A stretch of DNA of 25,082 nt from a virus. The position numbers were made by a program, and so were the translations under genes. The stretch spans positions 1 through 25,082 of IMG/VR virus record IMGVR_UViG_3300025785_000086; one strand, 5' to 3'. The notes beneath the pieces are model-generated. The model had not been told where the DNA came from and did no database searches. It worked only from the letters and a program-made list of their open reading frames with translations. Positions 1 to 5,460 of the stretch are shown here, piece by piece (the stretch's first letter is position 1; every line of letters starts with the position of its first letter).

Positions 1-137
1 GGTTCAACATCGACAGTAATGCTTAAATTACTATCTTTTTCTTTGTCTTTGTTAAATATCTCATCCCATTTAGCATCAAACTCTTCCATAGGAATGCCTA
101 ATGGGCGTTGTGCATCACCTTTTCCACCATCTCTCAT
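1..137 (-). CDS. Small conserved phage protein, 3' part outside window
   Basis: The 5' end of a minus-strand gene that runs off the left edge; 45 codons are visible. It begins MRDGGKGDAQRPLG and continues with an acidic/lysine-rich stretch (EEFDAKWDEIFNKDKEK). From memory, this opening is a common signature of short uncharacterised proteins in environmental tailed phages; no function is known to me. The ATG at 137 overlaps the upstream gene's stop codon (TGATG) and has a GGGAG Shine-Dalgarno 6 bases upstream. An in-frame ATG at 143 is possible but would separate less well from the ribosome site. It is the visible last member of the early-type operon. Confidence 0.7.
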   Translation of the reverse strand, partial: MRDGGKGDAQRPLGIPMEEFDAKWDEIFNKDKEKDSNLSITVDVE

Positions 138-361
138 CAACATCTCCCATCAATATCTAATTCTTTCTTCTTCTTTTTAGGCCGTCCAGTAATAACTGGC
201 GTATTTTCATCGGGTCTAGTGGCATATCGACCAACTGCTTCGGTAAGCATAGCGACAAGTCCCCATTGAACGAGGACTTCAAGTCCTTCTTTATCGAAAC
301 TAACTTTAGCATCAGCCGAGCCATCTTTATTTTCCTTTTCGATTTTTACTTTGATGTCCAT
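137..361 (-). CDS. Hypothetical small phage protein, 74 aa
   Basis: Not recognised functionally. The N-terminal half is a charged beta-like segment (MDIKVKIEKENKDG) followed by a hydrophobic helix-like stretch (residues about 28-45). The C-terminus carries a GRPKKKKK basic cluster that could contact nucleic acid or merely be a charged tail. The ATG at 361 lies inside the last codons of the preceding gene (16-base overlap) and is preceded by AGGG about 7 bases upstream. Its stop overlaps the next start. The short length, overlaps and operon position fit a small early phage protein. Confidence 0.65.
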   Translation of the reverse strand: MDIKVKIEKENKDGSADAKVSFDKEGLEVLVQWGLVAMLTEAVGRYATRPDENTPVITGRPKKKKKELDIDGRC

Positions 362-576
362 GTCTTTTCCCTAAAGAATAAAACAGGCTTTTCTAATGCT
401 TCTAAAGCCCATTCTAAATATTGTTTAATGTCTTGCTTGTTCTCACCGCCAAATGTGGCAGTGGTATGACCCATCGGCTTGCCCATAGTGTCATAAAACA
501 CTTCCCTAATTTCTACATAATTCTGATCTGGGTATTCGGGATCTTTCATGTCTACAAGCCGTAGGTTCCAAGTCAT
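346..576 (-). CDS. Hypothetical small phage protein, 76 aa
   Basis: Starts MTWNLRLVDM and contains VEIREVFYDTMGKPMGH, then a helix with QYLEWALEALEKPVLFF. I recall similar small proteins in many environmental phages but know no role. It looks like a compact alpha/beta protein with no signal peptide or membrane helix. The start at 576 overlaps the stop of the upstream 50-aa gene (ATGA), and the 3' end overlaps the next gene by 16 bases, so expression is probably translationally coupled on both sides. Confidence 0.7.
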   Translation of the reverse strand: MTWNLRLVDMKDPEYPDQNYVEIREVFYDTMGKPMGHTTATFGGENKQDIKQYLEWALEALEKPVLFFREKTWTSK

Positions 577-725
577 TTTTTCTGCCTCTCCATGTCTTTA
601 GCCCAAGAATTTAATGCTTTATCAAATAAATCCTTGAGATTGTTGTAATCTTCTTGGAGCTTATCATATTCTTGTTTCCAGTCCTTTTCAGCTTCTAATC
701 GGTCTTCAGTAGTAAAAGTAGTCAT
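573..725 (-). CDS. Hypothetical coiled-coil protein, 50 aa
   Basis: A 50-codon ORF that fills the otherwise empty space between its neighbours. The product starts MTTFTTEDRLEAEKDW and is almost entirely charged helix, with the spacing of a short coiled coil (KLQEDYNNLKDLFDKAL), ending MERQKK. It overlaps both neighbours with the four-base ATGA arrangement: its start with the stop of the zinc-ribbon gene and its stop with the start of the 76-aa gene. That symmetric coupling is the main reason to accept it. The function is unknown; a small accessory or scaffold-like protein is only a guess. Confidence 0.65.
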   Translation of the reverse strand: MTTFTTEDRLEAEKDWKQEYDKLQEDYNNLKDLFDKALNSWAKDMERQKK

Positions 726-877
726 TTTGTGCCTTTCCCTTGAAATTTACGTTCACTAATTTTTTTTAAACAACCACCACATTTAAAGCGTTTTAATTTT
801 TTGTTTGCAGTTTGAACTATTTTTCCACTTTGTTCTGGCTGAAACAACATACAAGATGAACAATACTTAAGCTTCAC
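722..877 (-). CDS. Small zinc-ribbon-like protein, 51 aa
   Basis: Two CxxC pairs are visible: CSSC at residues 6-9 and CGGC at residues 33-36, separated by a basic segment (TANKKLKRFK). This is the pattern of a four-cysteine zinc ribbon, which in small phage proteins usually marks nucleic-acid or protein binding. The start chosen is GTG at 877, which gives VKLKYCSSC and lies 8 bases after GGAG. A longer reading from 922 would overlap the upstream gene by more than 50 bases and adds an unstructured lead. The overlap with the upstream gene is then 11 bases. No specific function can be assigned. Confidence 0.6.
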   Translation of the reverse strand: MKLKYCSSCMLFQPEQSGKIVQTANKKLKRFKCGGCLKKISERKFQGKGTK

Positions 878-1052
878 TCTTTCTTCTCCGTTTGATGGGG
901 GGCAACCCAGCAGGCTTAACATCTCTAGATTCCACCATAGAATCTGCTAAATACCAAACATTGGCAGGATCTATTTCTTCAGAGGGCAGGCGGGACAGCA
1001 GGCCATTTAATATAAACATGGCAAAACAGTCCCTGAGATCTTGTTCATTCAT
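867..1052 (-). CDS. Hypothetical small phage protein, 61 aa
   Basis: Begins MNEQDLRDCFAMFILNGLLS and ends in a basic tail (PIKRRRKSEA). The opening resembles, from memory, a frequent family of 60-90-aa phage proteins with LRDxFAxxxLxGLL, often encoded in early regions; I know no role for it. The helix at residues 5-20 is amphipathic rather than clearly transmembrane. The start at 1052 overlaps the upstream stop as TAATG, and the 3' end overlaps the zinc-ribbon gene. Confidence 0.7.
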   Translation of the reverse strand: MNEQDLRDCFAMFILNGLLSRLPSEEIDPANVWYLADSMVESRDVKPAGLPPIKRRRKSEA

Positions 1053-1282
1053 TAGTGTACCTGCTTCATAACGTGTTTTAAACGGCTCTTAGCGTTTCTA
1101 TATGACCTTGTAAACGCATAAACAGCCTTCTCTTCCTCTAAGCCTGTCTCTACCGCTATGGTAGAGAGCACCATTGAAACCGCAGCCATGATGACTTTGA
1201 CATCGGTATCTGCTTTAGGCGCCAGCAATTGAAAGATTTCTAATGCAATCAATCTTGATGGGTCTTGTTCTTTAGTATCCAT
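1052..1282 (-). CDS. Hypothetical helical protein, 76 aa
   Basis: Not recognised. The protein appears all-helical: a charged N-terminus (MDTKEQDPSRLIALEIFQLL), a hydrophobic middle helix (VIMAAVSMVLSTIAVETG, residues about 30-47) and a basic C-terminal helix (SYRNAKSRLKHVMKQ). The middle could be a buried helix or a weak membrane segment; I favour a small soluble helical bundle. ATG 1282 is preceded by AGGA at 7 bases and overlaps the previous gene's end by 11 bases. The stop overlaps the next start (TAATG). Confidence 0.65.
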   Translation of the reverse strand: MDTKEQDPSRLIALEIFQLLAPKADTDVKVIMAAVSMVLSTIAVETGLEEEKAVYAFTRSYRNAKSRLKHVMKQVH

Positions 1283-1649
1283 TTGGGTTTCCTGGTCTTA
1301 TTGTGTAATCTTGTACGCCAAAAGTTCTGCGTTGTGCGTTCTCACGGGCTTCTTCGTCTGGGTAGTTGTAATCCACCTCTAAAGTTTTGGCAAAAGCTCT
1401 AAAAGAATGGACATCTTTATATTTATCCATAAATGTTTTCCGCTGCCCGTGCTCATAACTAAGGGCTGGGAATGAATGCAAAATAATATCCTGATCCCAA
1501 TGTTTATAGCGTTTACGCAAGTAATCCATTGTCAATTTAACATCCTCTACCTTTGCCATTGTTGGATCTAAAGTCAGCGTCAAGAATAGCAAACGCAAAA
1601 TAATCCAATCCTGCTTCTTAATCTTGTGCACTCCCCCAGTTTCAATCAT
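1272..1649 (-). CDS. Hypothetical phage protein, 125 aa
   Basis: A soluble, mixed-composition protein without a motif I recognise. The N-terminus (MIETGGVHKIKKQDWIILRL) leads to a hydrophobic helix, then a basic section (DYLRKRYKHWDQD) and an aromatic-rich, charged C-terminal half ending GNPNGY. The start at 1649 overlaps the stop of the ribbon-helix-helix gene (ATGA). Its position between a putative DNA-binding protein and small early proteins suggests a DNA-metabolism or host-interaction accessory, which is inference from location only. Confidence 0.65.
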   Translation of the reverse strand: MIETGGVHKIKKQDWIILRLLFLTLTLDPTMAKVEDVKLTMDYLRKRYKHWDQDIILHSFPALSYEHGQRKTFMDKYKDVHSFRAFAKTLEVDYNYPDEEARENAQRRTFGVQDYTIRPGNPNGY

Positions 1650-1930
1650 TTGGTAATCTCCAAATTGGTTATTTTGTCGGACAGCACTGCTCCCAAATCA
1701 CGGCCTTTGACGGCAATCATCTGGGCTTCTTCGCAGTCATAAATAACTTTTGCAGCCGCTTTGATTCCAGCATTAAATCCTGAAGTGTAGACATCGGTTC
1801 CATCTACCAGCATACCAATGGCGTTGCGTATCAACTCAGAAGCTTTGCGATCTTTAGCAAAATCCTTGAGTTTGAGATGATGCTCCTCAGGAAGATAGAC
1901 AGAATACGGTATTAGTTTTTTTGAATCCAT
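1646..1930 (-). CDS. Ribbon-helix-helix-like DNA-binding protein, 94 aa
   Basis: The N-terminal about 50 residues look like a ribbon-helix-helix (Arc/MetJ/CopG-type) domain. A short strand (LIPYSVYLPEEH, residues 6-17) carries alternating side chains, followed by a helix (LKLKDFAKDRKASELIRNAI) with the usual SELIR-type second-helix start. The C-terminal half (AAAKVIYDCEEAQ onward) is a helical extension, perhaps for oligomerisation. Such proteins bind operator DNA as dimers and often repress phage promoters. Its target here is not visible. It overlaps both neighbours (19 and 4 bases) inside the early operon, so autoregulation of this operon is possible but inferred. The Shine-Dalgarno is weak (AAAGAA). 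Confidence 0.6.
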   Translation of the reverse strand: MDSKKLIPYSVYLPEEHHLKLKDFAKDRKASELIRNAIGMLVDGTDVYTSGFNAGIKAAAKVIYDCEEAQMIAVKGRDLGAVLSDKITNLEITK

Positions 1931-2331
1931 GATGTGTATTCTTTATGTAGTTTATCCAATAGTATCTGAGCCTTTTGATTGGTCTTTAAATCCGATCTAG
2001 ATGGGATATCAAGATAGCTTCTCAGCCATTCTGTAGCCTCTTCCATGTCTTCGTCAAAGATCCTGTCATCAGAGTGCAGAAACTTCCAAAATTTAGGATC
2101 ACGGCACAGTAGGCCAGCAATACGAATAGCCCTATCGCCTGCATACTGTGATTGATCCGTAGGTTGCTCGTTCTCTCCAATCCTGACCATGACAACCTGA
2201 TATCTAGCCCCTACAAACGCCCTGAGTAAGTCCTCAGGGGCATCGTCTGGGTGAATAGACAGGGTTAGTACATAGCCAGTCTTGTCTTGTTTAAGAGCGA
2301 CCTTAACGCCTTCAAACTGCAAGGTCTTCAA
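1912..2331 (-). CDS. Hypothetical phage protein, about 139 aa, TTG start likely
   Basis: Conserved-looking alpha/beta protein. Its N-terminal strands (LQFEGVKVALKQDKTGYVLTL) are followed by a segment with DDAPEDLLRAFVGARYQVV, typical of a small beta-sheet phage protein I have seen annotated only as hypothetical. The C-terminal half is helical and acidic. The reading frame opens further upstream to 2373, but that extension lies entirely inside the previous gene. A TTG at 2331 has GGAG 7 bases upstream, and a second TTG at 2322 is possible. I chose 2331; the exact start is uncertain. Confidence 0.6.
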   Translation of the reverse strand: MKTLQFEGVKVALKQDKTGYVLTLSIHPDDAPEDLLRAFVGARYQVVMVRIGENEQPTDQSQYAGDRAIRIAGLLCRDPKFWKFLHSDDRIFDEDMEEATEWLRSYLDIPSRSDLKTNQKAQILLDKLHKEYTSWIQKN

Positions 2332-2644
2332 TCCGCTTCTCCAAATATTTGATGACAAACTTCCAACGCTCAATTTCTTCGTAACGATTCATACAGATAC
2401 GGGCTAATTCATCGTTTTCCATGCGTAATACACCGAGCTCAACTTCTTGCTTTTGAGCCACTTCTTCCCAGTGAACAGTAGCTCTTTCAGCAATCAATCG
2501 TTGAATATTGGCCTCGTGAGCCTCTTTCTTTTCTAGTTCGCTGATAGCTTCTTCTTTGGCTCGATCCATGACATTCTGAGCTGCTTGTTGCATCAGTTCA
2601 GGGCTAAACTTTTTACTAGGTCTGCCACGCTTTAATAGTTTCAT
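2312..2644 (-). CDS. AT-hook-like / coiled-coil protein, 110 aa
   Basis: The N-terminus MKLLKRGRPSKK contains a basic GRP core resembling an AT-hook, a minor-groove DNA-binding motif. The rest is a long, highly charged coiled coil (residues about 20-100, rich in E, K, A and Q). DNA bridging or a structural role in replication/recombination is plausible but not demonstrated; GRPxKK also occurs by chance in small basic proteins. ATG 2644 has GGGAG 5 bases upstream, overlapping the previous gene's final codons, and is preferred over the in-frame TTG at 2656. The 3' end overlaps the next gene by about 20 bases. Confidence 0.65.
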   Translation of the reverse strand: MKLLKRGRPSKKFSPELMQQAAQNVMDRAKEEAISELEKKEAHEANIQRLIAERATVHWEEVAQKQEVELGVLRMENDELARICMNRYEEIERWKFVIKYLEKRIEDLAV

Positions 2645-2646
2645 GA

Positions 2647-2904
2647 TTACTCCCAAGGATTGCCAGTAGTGGCTGGTGCTTCGTATGGCTCAGATGCTTT
2701 GAGTGATAGATAATTCATGCCATTCTTGGAAGTATTCTCCCAGCCAGCAATAGAAATCTTAACCAATGCTCCTTTGGATTTATCCATCTGGTCAATTAAG
2801 AAAGTCTTGTCTAAGAATAAATCTCCCCGTTTATCAGGGTGATTTTCTGACTTCTTTTGGTTTGGGAATAGCGCCCCAGTATTGGGCTTTTGTTCGTAGC
2901 TCAT
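2647..2904 (-). CDS. Small phage protein near recombinase, possible OB-fold/SSB-like
   Basis: An 85-aa protein. It begins with a disordered polar lead (YEQKPNTGALFPNQKKSENH), then a compact beta-type core (ALVKISIAGWENTSKNGMNYLSLKAS), and ends in an acidic/aromatic tail NPWE. The NTGxLFxN lead and GW...KNG..YLSL core recall small DUF736-like proteins that sit beside phage recombination genes. An OB-like single-stranded-DNA-binding role is therefore a reasonable hypothesis, not a demonstrated one. It starts on the stop of the annealing-protein gene (ATGA), so the two are probably made together. Confidence 0.6.
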   Translation of the reverse strand: MSYEQKPNTGALFPNQKKSENHPDKRGDLFLDKTFLIDQMDKSKGALVKISIAGWENTSKNGMNYLSLKASEPYEAPATTGNPWE

Positions 2905-3578
2905 TTTTCTTCCTTAGTAAATTTAGCTTTGGTTTCAGTAAATTTGATCATCATTTCCTTAAAGAAAAGAGGATCAGCTGCTTTGACAGTATCAAATAGA
3001 ACCTTGTTCTTCTTAAATATTGTCATAACATCGGCATCACTAGCACATAGGTCTAGCAACATATGGGATGATTCTTTGACCAGTTTTAGCCAGTTTGTAT
3101 TGTCTCCAGCTGGTAGAGGGTCAATGACGATCTGAAACTCGCCACGATGACCAGCAATCTTCTCAGCTGGCTTAGCGACTGGCTTTGGGGATGGAGTGGC
3201 CTTTACAGGCTCTTCGTCCTCTTGGGGCAAATCTTCACCAGCATACAAATACAATGCAATCCCGAAGCAGGCAATACACTTTGTTAAGCAGCGCATCTGA
3301 GCATCTGAAATCCTACGGGCATCTGGATTCTTAATGGCGTTGTTACGGTTATCCATAACAGGCAATTGCATCTCCATAGTCTTGCCAAAGGCGGTGACTT
3401 TACAGCAGACCATTACGGTGTCTGCATAACCCATCGGAGTTCCAAATGTCCAGGTTGCTGTTGGGTCATTCTCCAATAGCTTGTCAACAGCCCAAGCCCA
3501 CGATAAATAGGTAAGGTTACCTTTCTTTTCTGTATGTTCATTGACATTGATCTTTCTTAATTCTGCATACGTTTTCAT
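2901..3578 (-). CDS. DUF1071 (Sak3-like) single-strand annealing protein
   Basis: A 225-aa protein whose N-terminal about 120 residues match the DUF1071 pattern I know from phages: a TYLSWAWAVDKL motif (residues 23-34), central strands around residues 54-75, and MRCLTKCIACFGIALYLYAG (residues 95-114). I recall this family being classed as Sak3-type annealing proteins within the Rad52/ERF group, which coat single-stranded DNA and promote strand annealing. A Pro/Lys linker (about 125-142) joins a separate helical C-terminal domain (143-225) of unknown role. The ATG at 3578 overlaps the upstream stop (ATGA); an in-frame TTG at 3596 is less likely. The nearby nuclease and RusA resolvase support a recombination role. 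Confidence 0.8.
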   Translation of the reverse strand: MKTYAELRKINVNEHTEKKGNLTYLSWAWAVDKLLENDPTATWTFGTPMGYADTVMVCCKVTAFGKTMEMQLPVMDNRNNAIKNPDARRISDAQMRCLTKCIACFGIALYLYAGEDLPQEDEEPVKATPSPKPVAKPAEKIAGHRGEFQIVIDPLPAGDNTNWLKLVKESSHMLLDLCASDADVMTIFKKNKVLFDTVKAADPLFFKEMMIKFTETKAKFTKEEK

Positions 3579-3787
3579 GCTGTTTCTTTCTTCCAATTAA
3601 GTTCTTTCCATAAAGAATCATTCTTCTGGCGTAAATCAGCAATCTCTGCTTCCAGCTTAGAAATAGTAATTGTGAAGTTGTATTGTGCTACCAATAAACC
3701 CTCAATTTGGTCTTCCTGAACTTTTAATGCTTGAGTTGCTGGTGCTACTATGCGCTCTAATTCTCTTGCGATTTCTGATGCGATCAT
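3575..3787 (-). CDS. Coiled-coil protein between nuclease and annealing protein, 70 aa
   Basis: A small, almost wholly helical protein. The C-terminal half (ISKLEAEIADLRQKNDSLWK) has clear heptad spacing for a coiled coil. The N-terminus MIASEIARELERIVAP is also helical. No catalytic motif is visible. It is coupled on both sides by ATGA overlaps, with the PD-(D/E)XK nuclease upstream and the annealing protein downstream. It could be a bridging or accessory subunit of that pair, but that is inferred only from position. Confidence 0.65.
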   Translation of the reverse strand: MIASEIARELERIVAPATQALKVQEDQIEGLLVAQYNFTITISKLEAEIADLRQKNDSLWKELNWKKETA

Positions 3788-4665
3788 TGCTGCTCCTTAT
3801 AGTCTTGATACTGTTTACACCACTTATTAACGAGACAGTAACTCTCACAACGAGTACGTTCTCCCTTACGCTCCTCAATGTCATAGTTTTCCCCTAGATC
3901 AGCCAATGCTGATAAGGCCTTCTCAGGGGTGTCATATAACGAGTGAGCTCTCTTACCGCCAACCTTCTTAATGGCCCAAACAGCAGGCTTTTCCCACATT
4001 TCCTCTGGAGTACAATTGGGTAGGGATCCAGCAGTTTCCAAGGCGAAGTCACATTCAGAATGTGCTGAGATGCGGGCTTTTATGAAATCCTCTCTCTCTT
4101 GTATCGACCATAAAGTGATGGGTAACTCTACGATTGGAGCCTGTGGGTAACCCTCTTTCTCAGACTCCTTCTCTGACCAATTGCGTAGAAATGCAACAAT
4201 ACCTAAATCAGTTACGGGAACCTTTTTGACGTGCTCGACCAGCCATGCGTAAATATTTAACTGGTATTCCCAATCAATCTTCTCATTCATGACAGACCAG
4301 ACACTGGTTACTTTGTAGTCTTTGATTGTCATGCCGTTTGGATTGGGGATTTGTAAGTCAATAGCCCCACTAATGTTCCAGCCATCGAGCTCAGCGTGTA
4401 AGCGTTCTTCAACAATGTCGTGCTCTCCTTTGCCATGCTCGACTACATTGTGCATAGCAGAACCAAACAAAGCCCAGATCATTGAAGAAGCATCTTGCTC
4501 AATCTCTTCATCGTATTTCTTGGTCAAGCTAACGATCTTTGGGCTATTGATCAGCTGGGTAACTGACAGATGAGCCTTGCCCTTGTTGTAATGAGGGCGC
4601 TCCAAGACATTAATGATTGTCTGAGGAATATTAAACTTGTTGGTTAATTTCACGTTCTTTAGCAT
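3784..4665 (-). CDS. PD-(D/E)XK exonuclease with Cas4/AddB-like cysteines
   Basis: A 293-aa nuclease of the RecB/Cas4-like superfamily. Visible motifs are a helix with LFGSAMHNVVEHG (His72), Asp103 in GAIDLQ, the core D116-Y117-K118 (IKDYKVT), and QLNIYAW (Gln135/Tyr139), the usual Qxx(L/I)Y motif. Four cysteines lie near the C-terminus: Cys218 (NCTPEEMW) and Cys273, Cys277 and Cys283 (CESYCLVNKWC). These could hold an iron-sulfur cluster, as in Cas4/AddB, but the spacing differs and this is inferred. It probably resects DNA ends to give single strands for the annealing protein encoded two genes downstream. ATG 4665 has only a weak ribosome site; a GTG at 4653 is an alternative start. Confidence 0.82.
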   Translation of the reverse strand: MLKNVKLTNKFNIPQTIINVLERPHYNKGKAHLSVTQLINSPKIVSLTKKYDEEIEQDASSMIWALFGSAMHNVVEHGKGEHDIVEERLHAELDGWNISGAIDLQIPNPNGMTIKDYKVTSVWSVMNEKIDWEYQLNIYAWLVEHVKKVPVTDLGIVAFLRNWSEKESEKEGYPQAPIVELPITLWSIQEREDFIKARISAHSECDFALETAGSLPNCTPEEMWEKPAVWAIKKVGGKRAHSLYDTPEKALSALADLGENYDIEERKGERTRCESYCLVNKWCKQYQDYKEQQ

Positions 4666-4792
4666 CCAGTTTGATGTTGAAGGCTTTGAGCTGTTCTTCA
4701 GTCAAAGGACGGATGCCAAGTTCTTGATCCATAGACCGAAACACAGCCCTTAGAATCTCGTTTTGGATTGGTGTAAATACATCGTCTTCCAT
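4631..4792 (-). CDS. Hypothetical protein, 53 aa
   Basis: A short ORF upstream of the nuclease, beginning MEDDVFTPIQNEILRAV and ending KEREINQQV. It looks like two acidic helices; no family recognised. ATG 4792 is preceded by a strong AGGGGGA ribosome site about 4 bases away, which is the best evidence that it is translated. Its last 35 bases overlap the nuclease gene in another frame. It begins 8 bases after the membrane-protein gene ends. Confidence 0.55.
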   Translation of the reverse strand: MEDDVFTPIQNEILRAVFRSMDQELGIRPLTEEQLKAFNIKLDAKEREINQQV

Positions 4793-4800
4793 AAATCCCC

Positions 4801-5022
4801 CTATCGGAATAATAAAAAATAAAAGGCTACAAATATGCCTGTAGCCATGCTTACTACAATACTTCTATCGTACATCTTCTTGCTACGAATGTAGTCTGGT
4901 GTGGCCAGTAAAGCCTCTTGAATCAATAACATATCGGGGTCTGTGATTGGGGATGTGATACCATTCTCCTGGTAACGAGAACCAATCTTCAAACCCGAAA
5001 TGGTTGTATAAGGTATGTGCAT
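4801..5022 (-). CDS. Small membrane protein, 73 aa, first gene of early operon
   Basis: The N-terminal about 50 residues are soluble-looking (MHIPYTTISGLKIGSRYQ...), followed by a C-terminal hydrophobic helix (SIVVSMATGIFVAFYFLLF, about residues 54-72), which predicts a tail-anchored inner-membrane protein. No family is recognised. Small early phage membrane proteins often act in superinfection exclusion or host interference, but nothing here proves that. ATG 5022 has AGGA about 7 bases upstream. It is the first minus-strand gene after the rusA divergence point, so its promoter should lie in 5023-5109. An overlapping minus-strand ORF at 4883-5080 lacks comparable support. Confidence 0.6.
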   Translation of the reverse strand: MHIPYTTISGLKIGSRYQENGITSPITDPDMLLIQEALLATPDYIRSKKMYDRSIVVSMATGIFVAFYFLLFR

Positions 5023-5109
5023 TTTGTTTTCCTAGCAGTAAATCAGACTGTAGTTTGGCTGATATACTAACCCATGTCAATAGGTTGTACCCATATTAAT
5101 TCATCTACT
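5023..5109. promoter_or_regulatory. Divergent intergenic region between early operon and rusA
   Basis: This 87-base AT-rich gap is the largest non-coding interval in the window and separates divergently transcribed genes. It must hold start signals for at least rusA if that gene has its own promoter. On the plus strand an extended -10 (TGATATACT) is visible. On the minus strand a perfect TTGACA (plus bases 5075-5080) lacks a convincing -10 at normal spacing. AACCC and AGGTT near 5069-5088 could form a weak dyad. No clear terminator is seen. Confidence 0.4.
5060..5068 (+). promoter_or_regulatory. Candidate extended -10 promoter for rusA
   Basis: TGATATACT contains a TGn extension followed directly by TATACT, one mismatch from the sigma70 -10 consensus. 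It lies about 42 bases upstream of the rusA ATG, giving a short leader. The -35 region at 17-base spacing is poor, which is common for extended -10 promoters. This is the only promoter-like element that would explain expression of the lone plus-strand gene. Confidence 0.35.
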
Positions 5110-5460
5110 ATGAAAACTGTTGTTTTTCCTTGGCCACCCAAAGAACTCTCCCCCAATGCCGCTATTCACTGGGCTAAGAAGGCTAAATACAAAAAGATGT
5201 ATCGGCAGGCTTGCTGGGCGTTGGCATTAGAAGCCAAGCTAGGATGTGAGAAATTAGGGAAAATCCCTATGAAAATTACTTTTTACCCGCCAGATAGACG
5301 GCACAGGGATGCCGACAACATGGTTGCCTCAATTAAATCAGGGTTAGATGGGCTGGCAGATGCCCTGAAAGTCAATGACAAACAGTTTCTACCCACTTTC
5401 GTCTTCTCAGAAGAAGTAATGGGGATGGTTAGAGTCCAGCTTTTAGACGGAACTGAATAG
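5110..5460 (+). CDS. rusA: RusA-family Holliday-junction resolvase
   Basis: A 116-aa RusA-type endonuclease, which resolves four-way DNA junctions as a homodimer. The N-terminus FPWPPKELSPN matches the usual PWPPxxxN opening. Catalytic-type acidic residues are Asp67 and Asp69 in HRDADN, with Lys76 and Asp80 in the following helix and Asp90 in KVNDKQF. The arrangement closely follows E. coli RusA (Asp70, Asp72, Lys76, Asp91). ATG 5110 was chosen because the protein then has the normal family length; an in-frame ATG at 5074 would add 12 atypical residues. No good Shine-Dalgarno is visible at either. It is the only plus-strand gene, and its 3' end overlaps the giant minus-strand gene by 32 bases. 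Confidence 0.88.
   Translation: MKTVVFPWPPKELSPNAAIHWAKKAKYKKMYRQACWALALEAKLGCEKLGKIPMKITFYPPDRRHRDADNMVASIKSGLDGLADALKVNDKQFLPTFVFSEEVMGMVRVQLLDGTE

Noticed and set aside
4883-5080. 65-codon minus-strand ORF overlapping the small membrane-protein gene
   Set aside because: The overlapping frame (4801-5022) has a better ribosome site (AGGA) and a clear C-terminal membrane helix; this one has no comparable signal.
5075-5080. Perfect TTGACA on the minus strand as a -35 for the early operon
   Set aside because: At 16-18 bases spacing the -10 candidates (such as CAAACT) match poorly, so it is not called as a promoter, though it could be used with an activator.
5068-5090. Weak dyad (AACCC/AGGTT) as an operator in the divergent region
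   Set aside because: Only four to five paired bases; could easily be chance.
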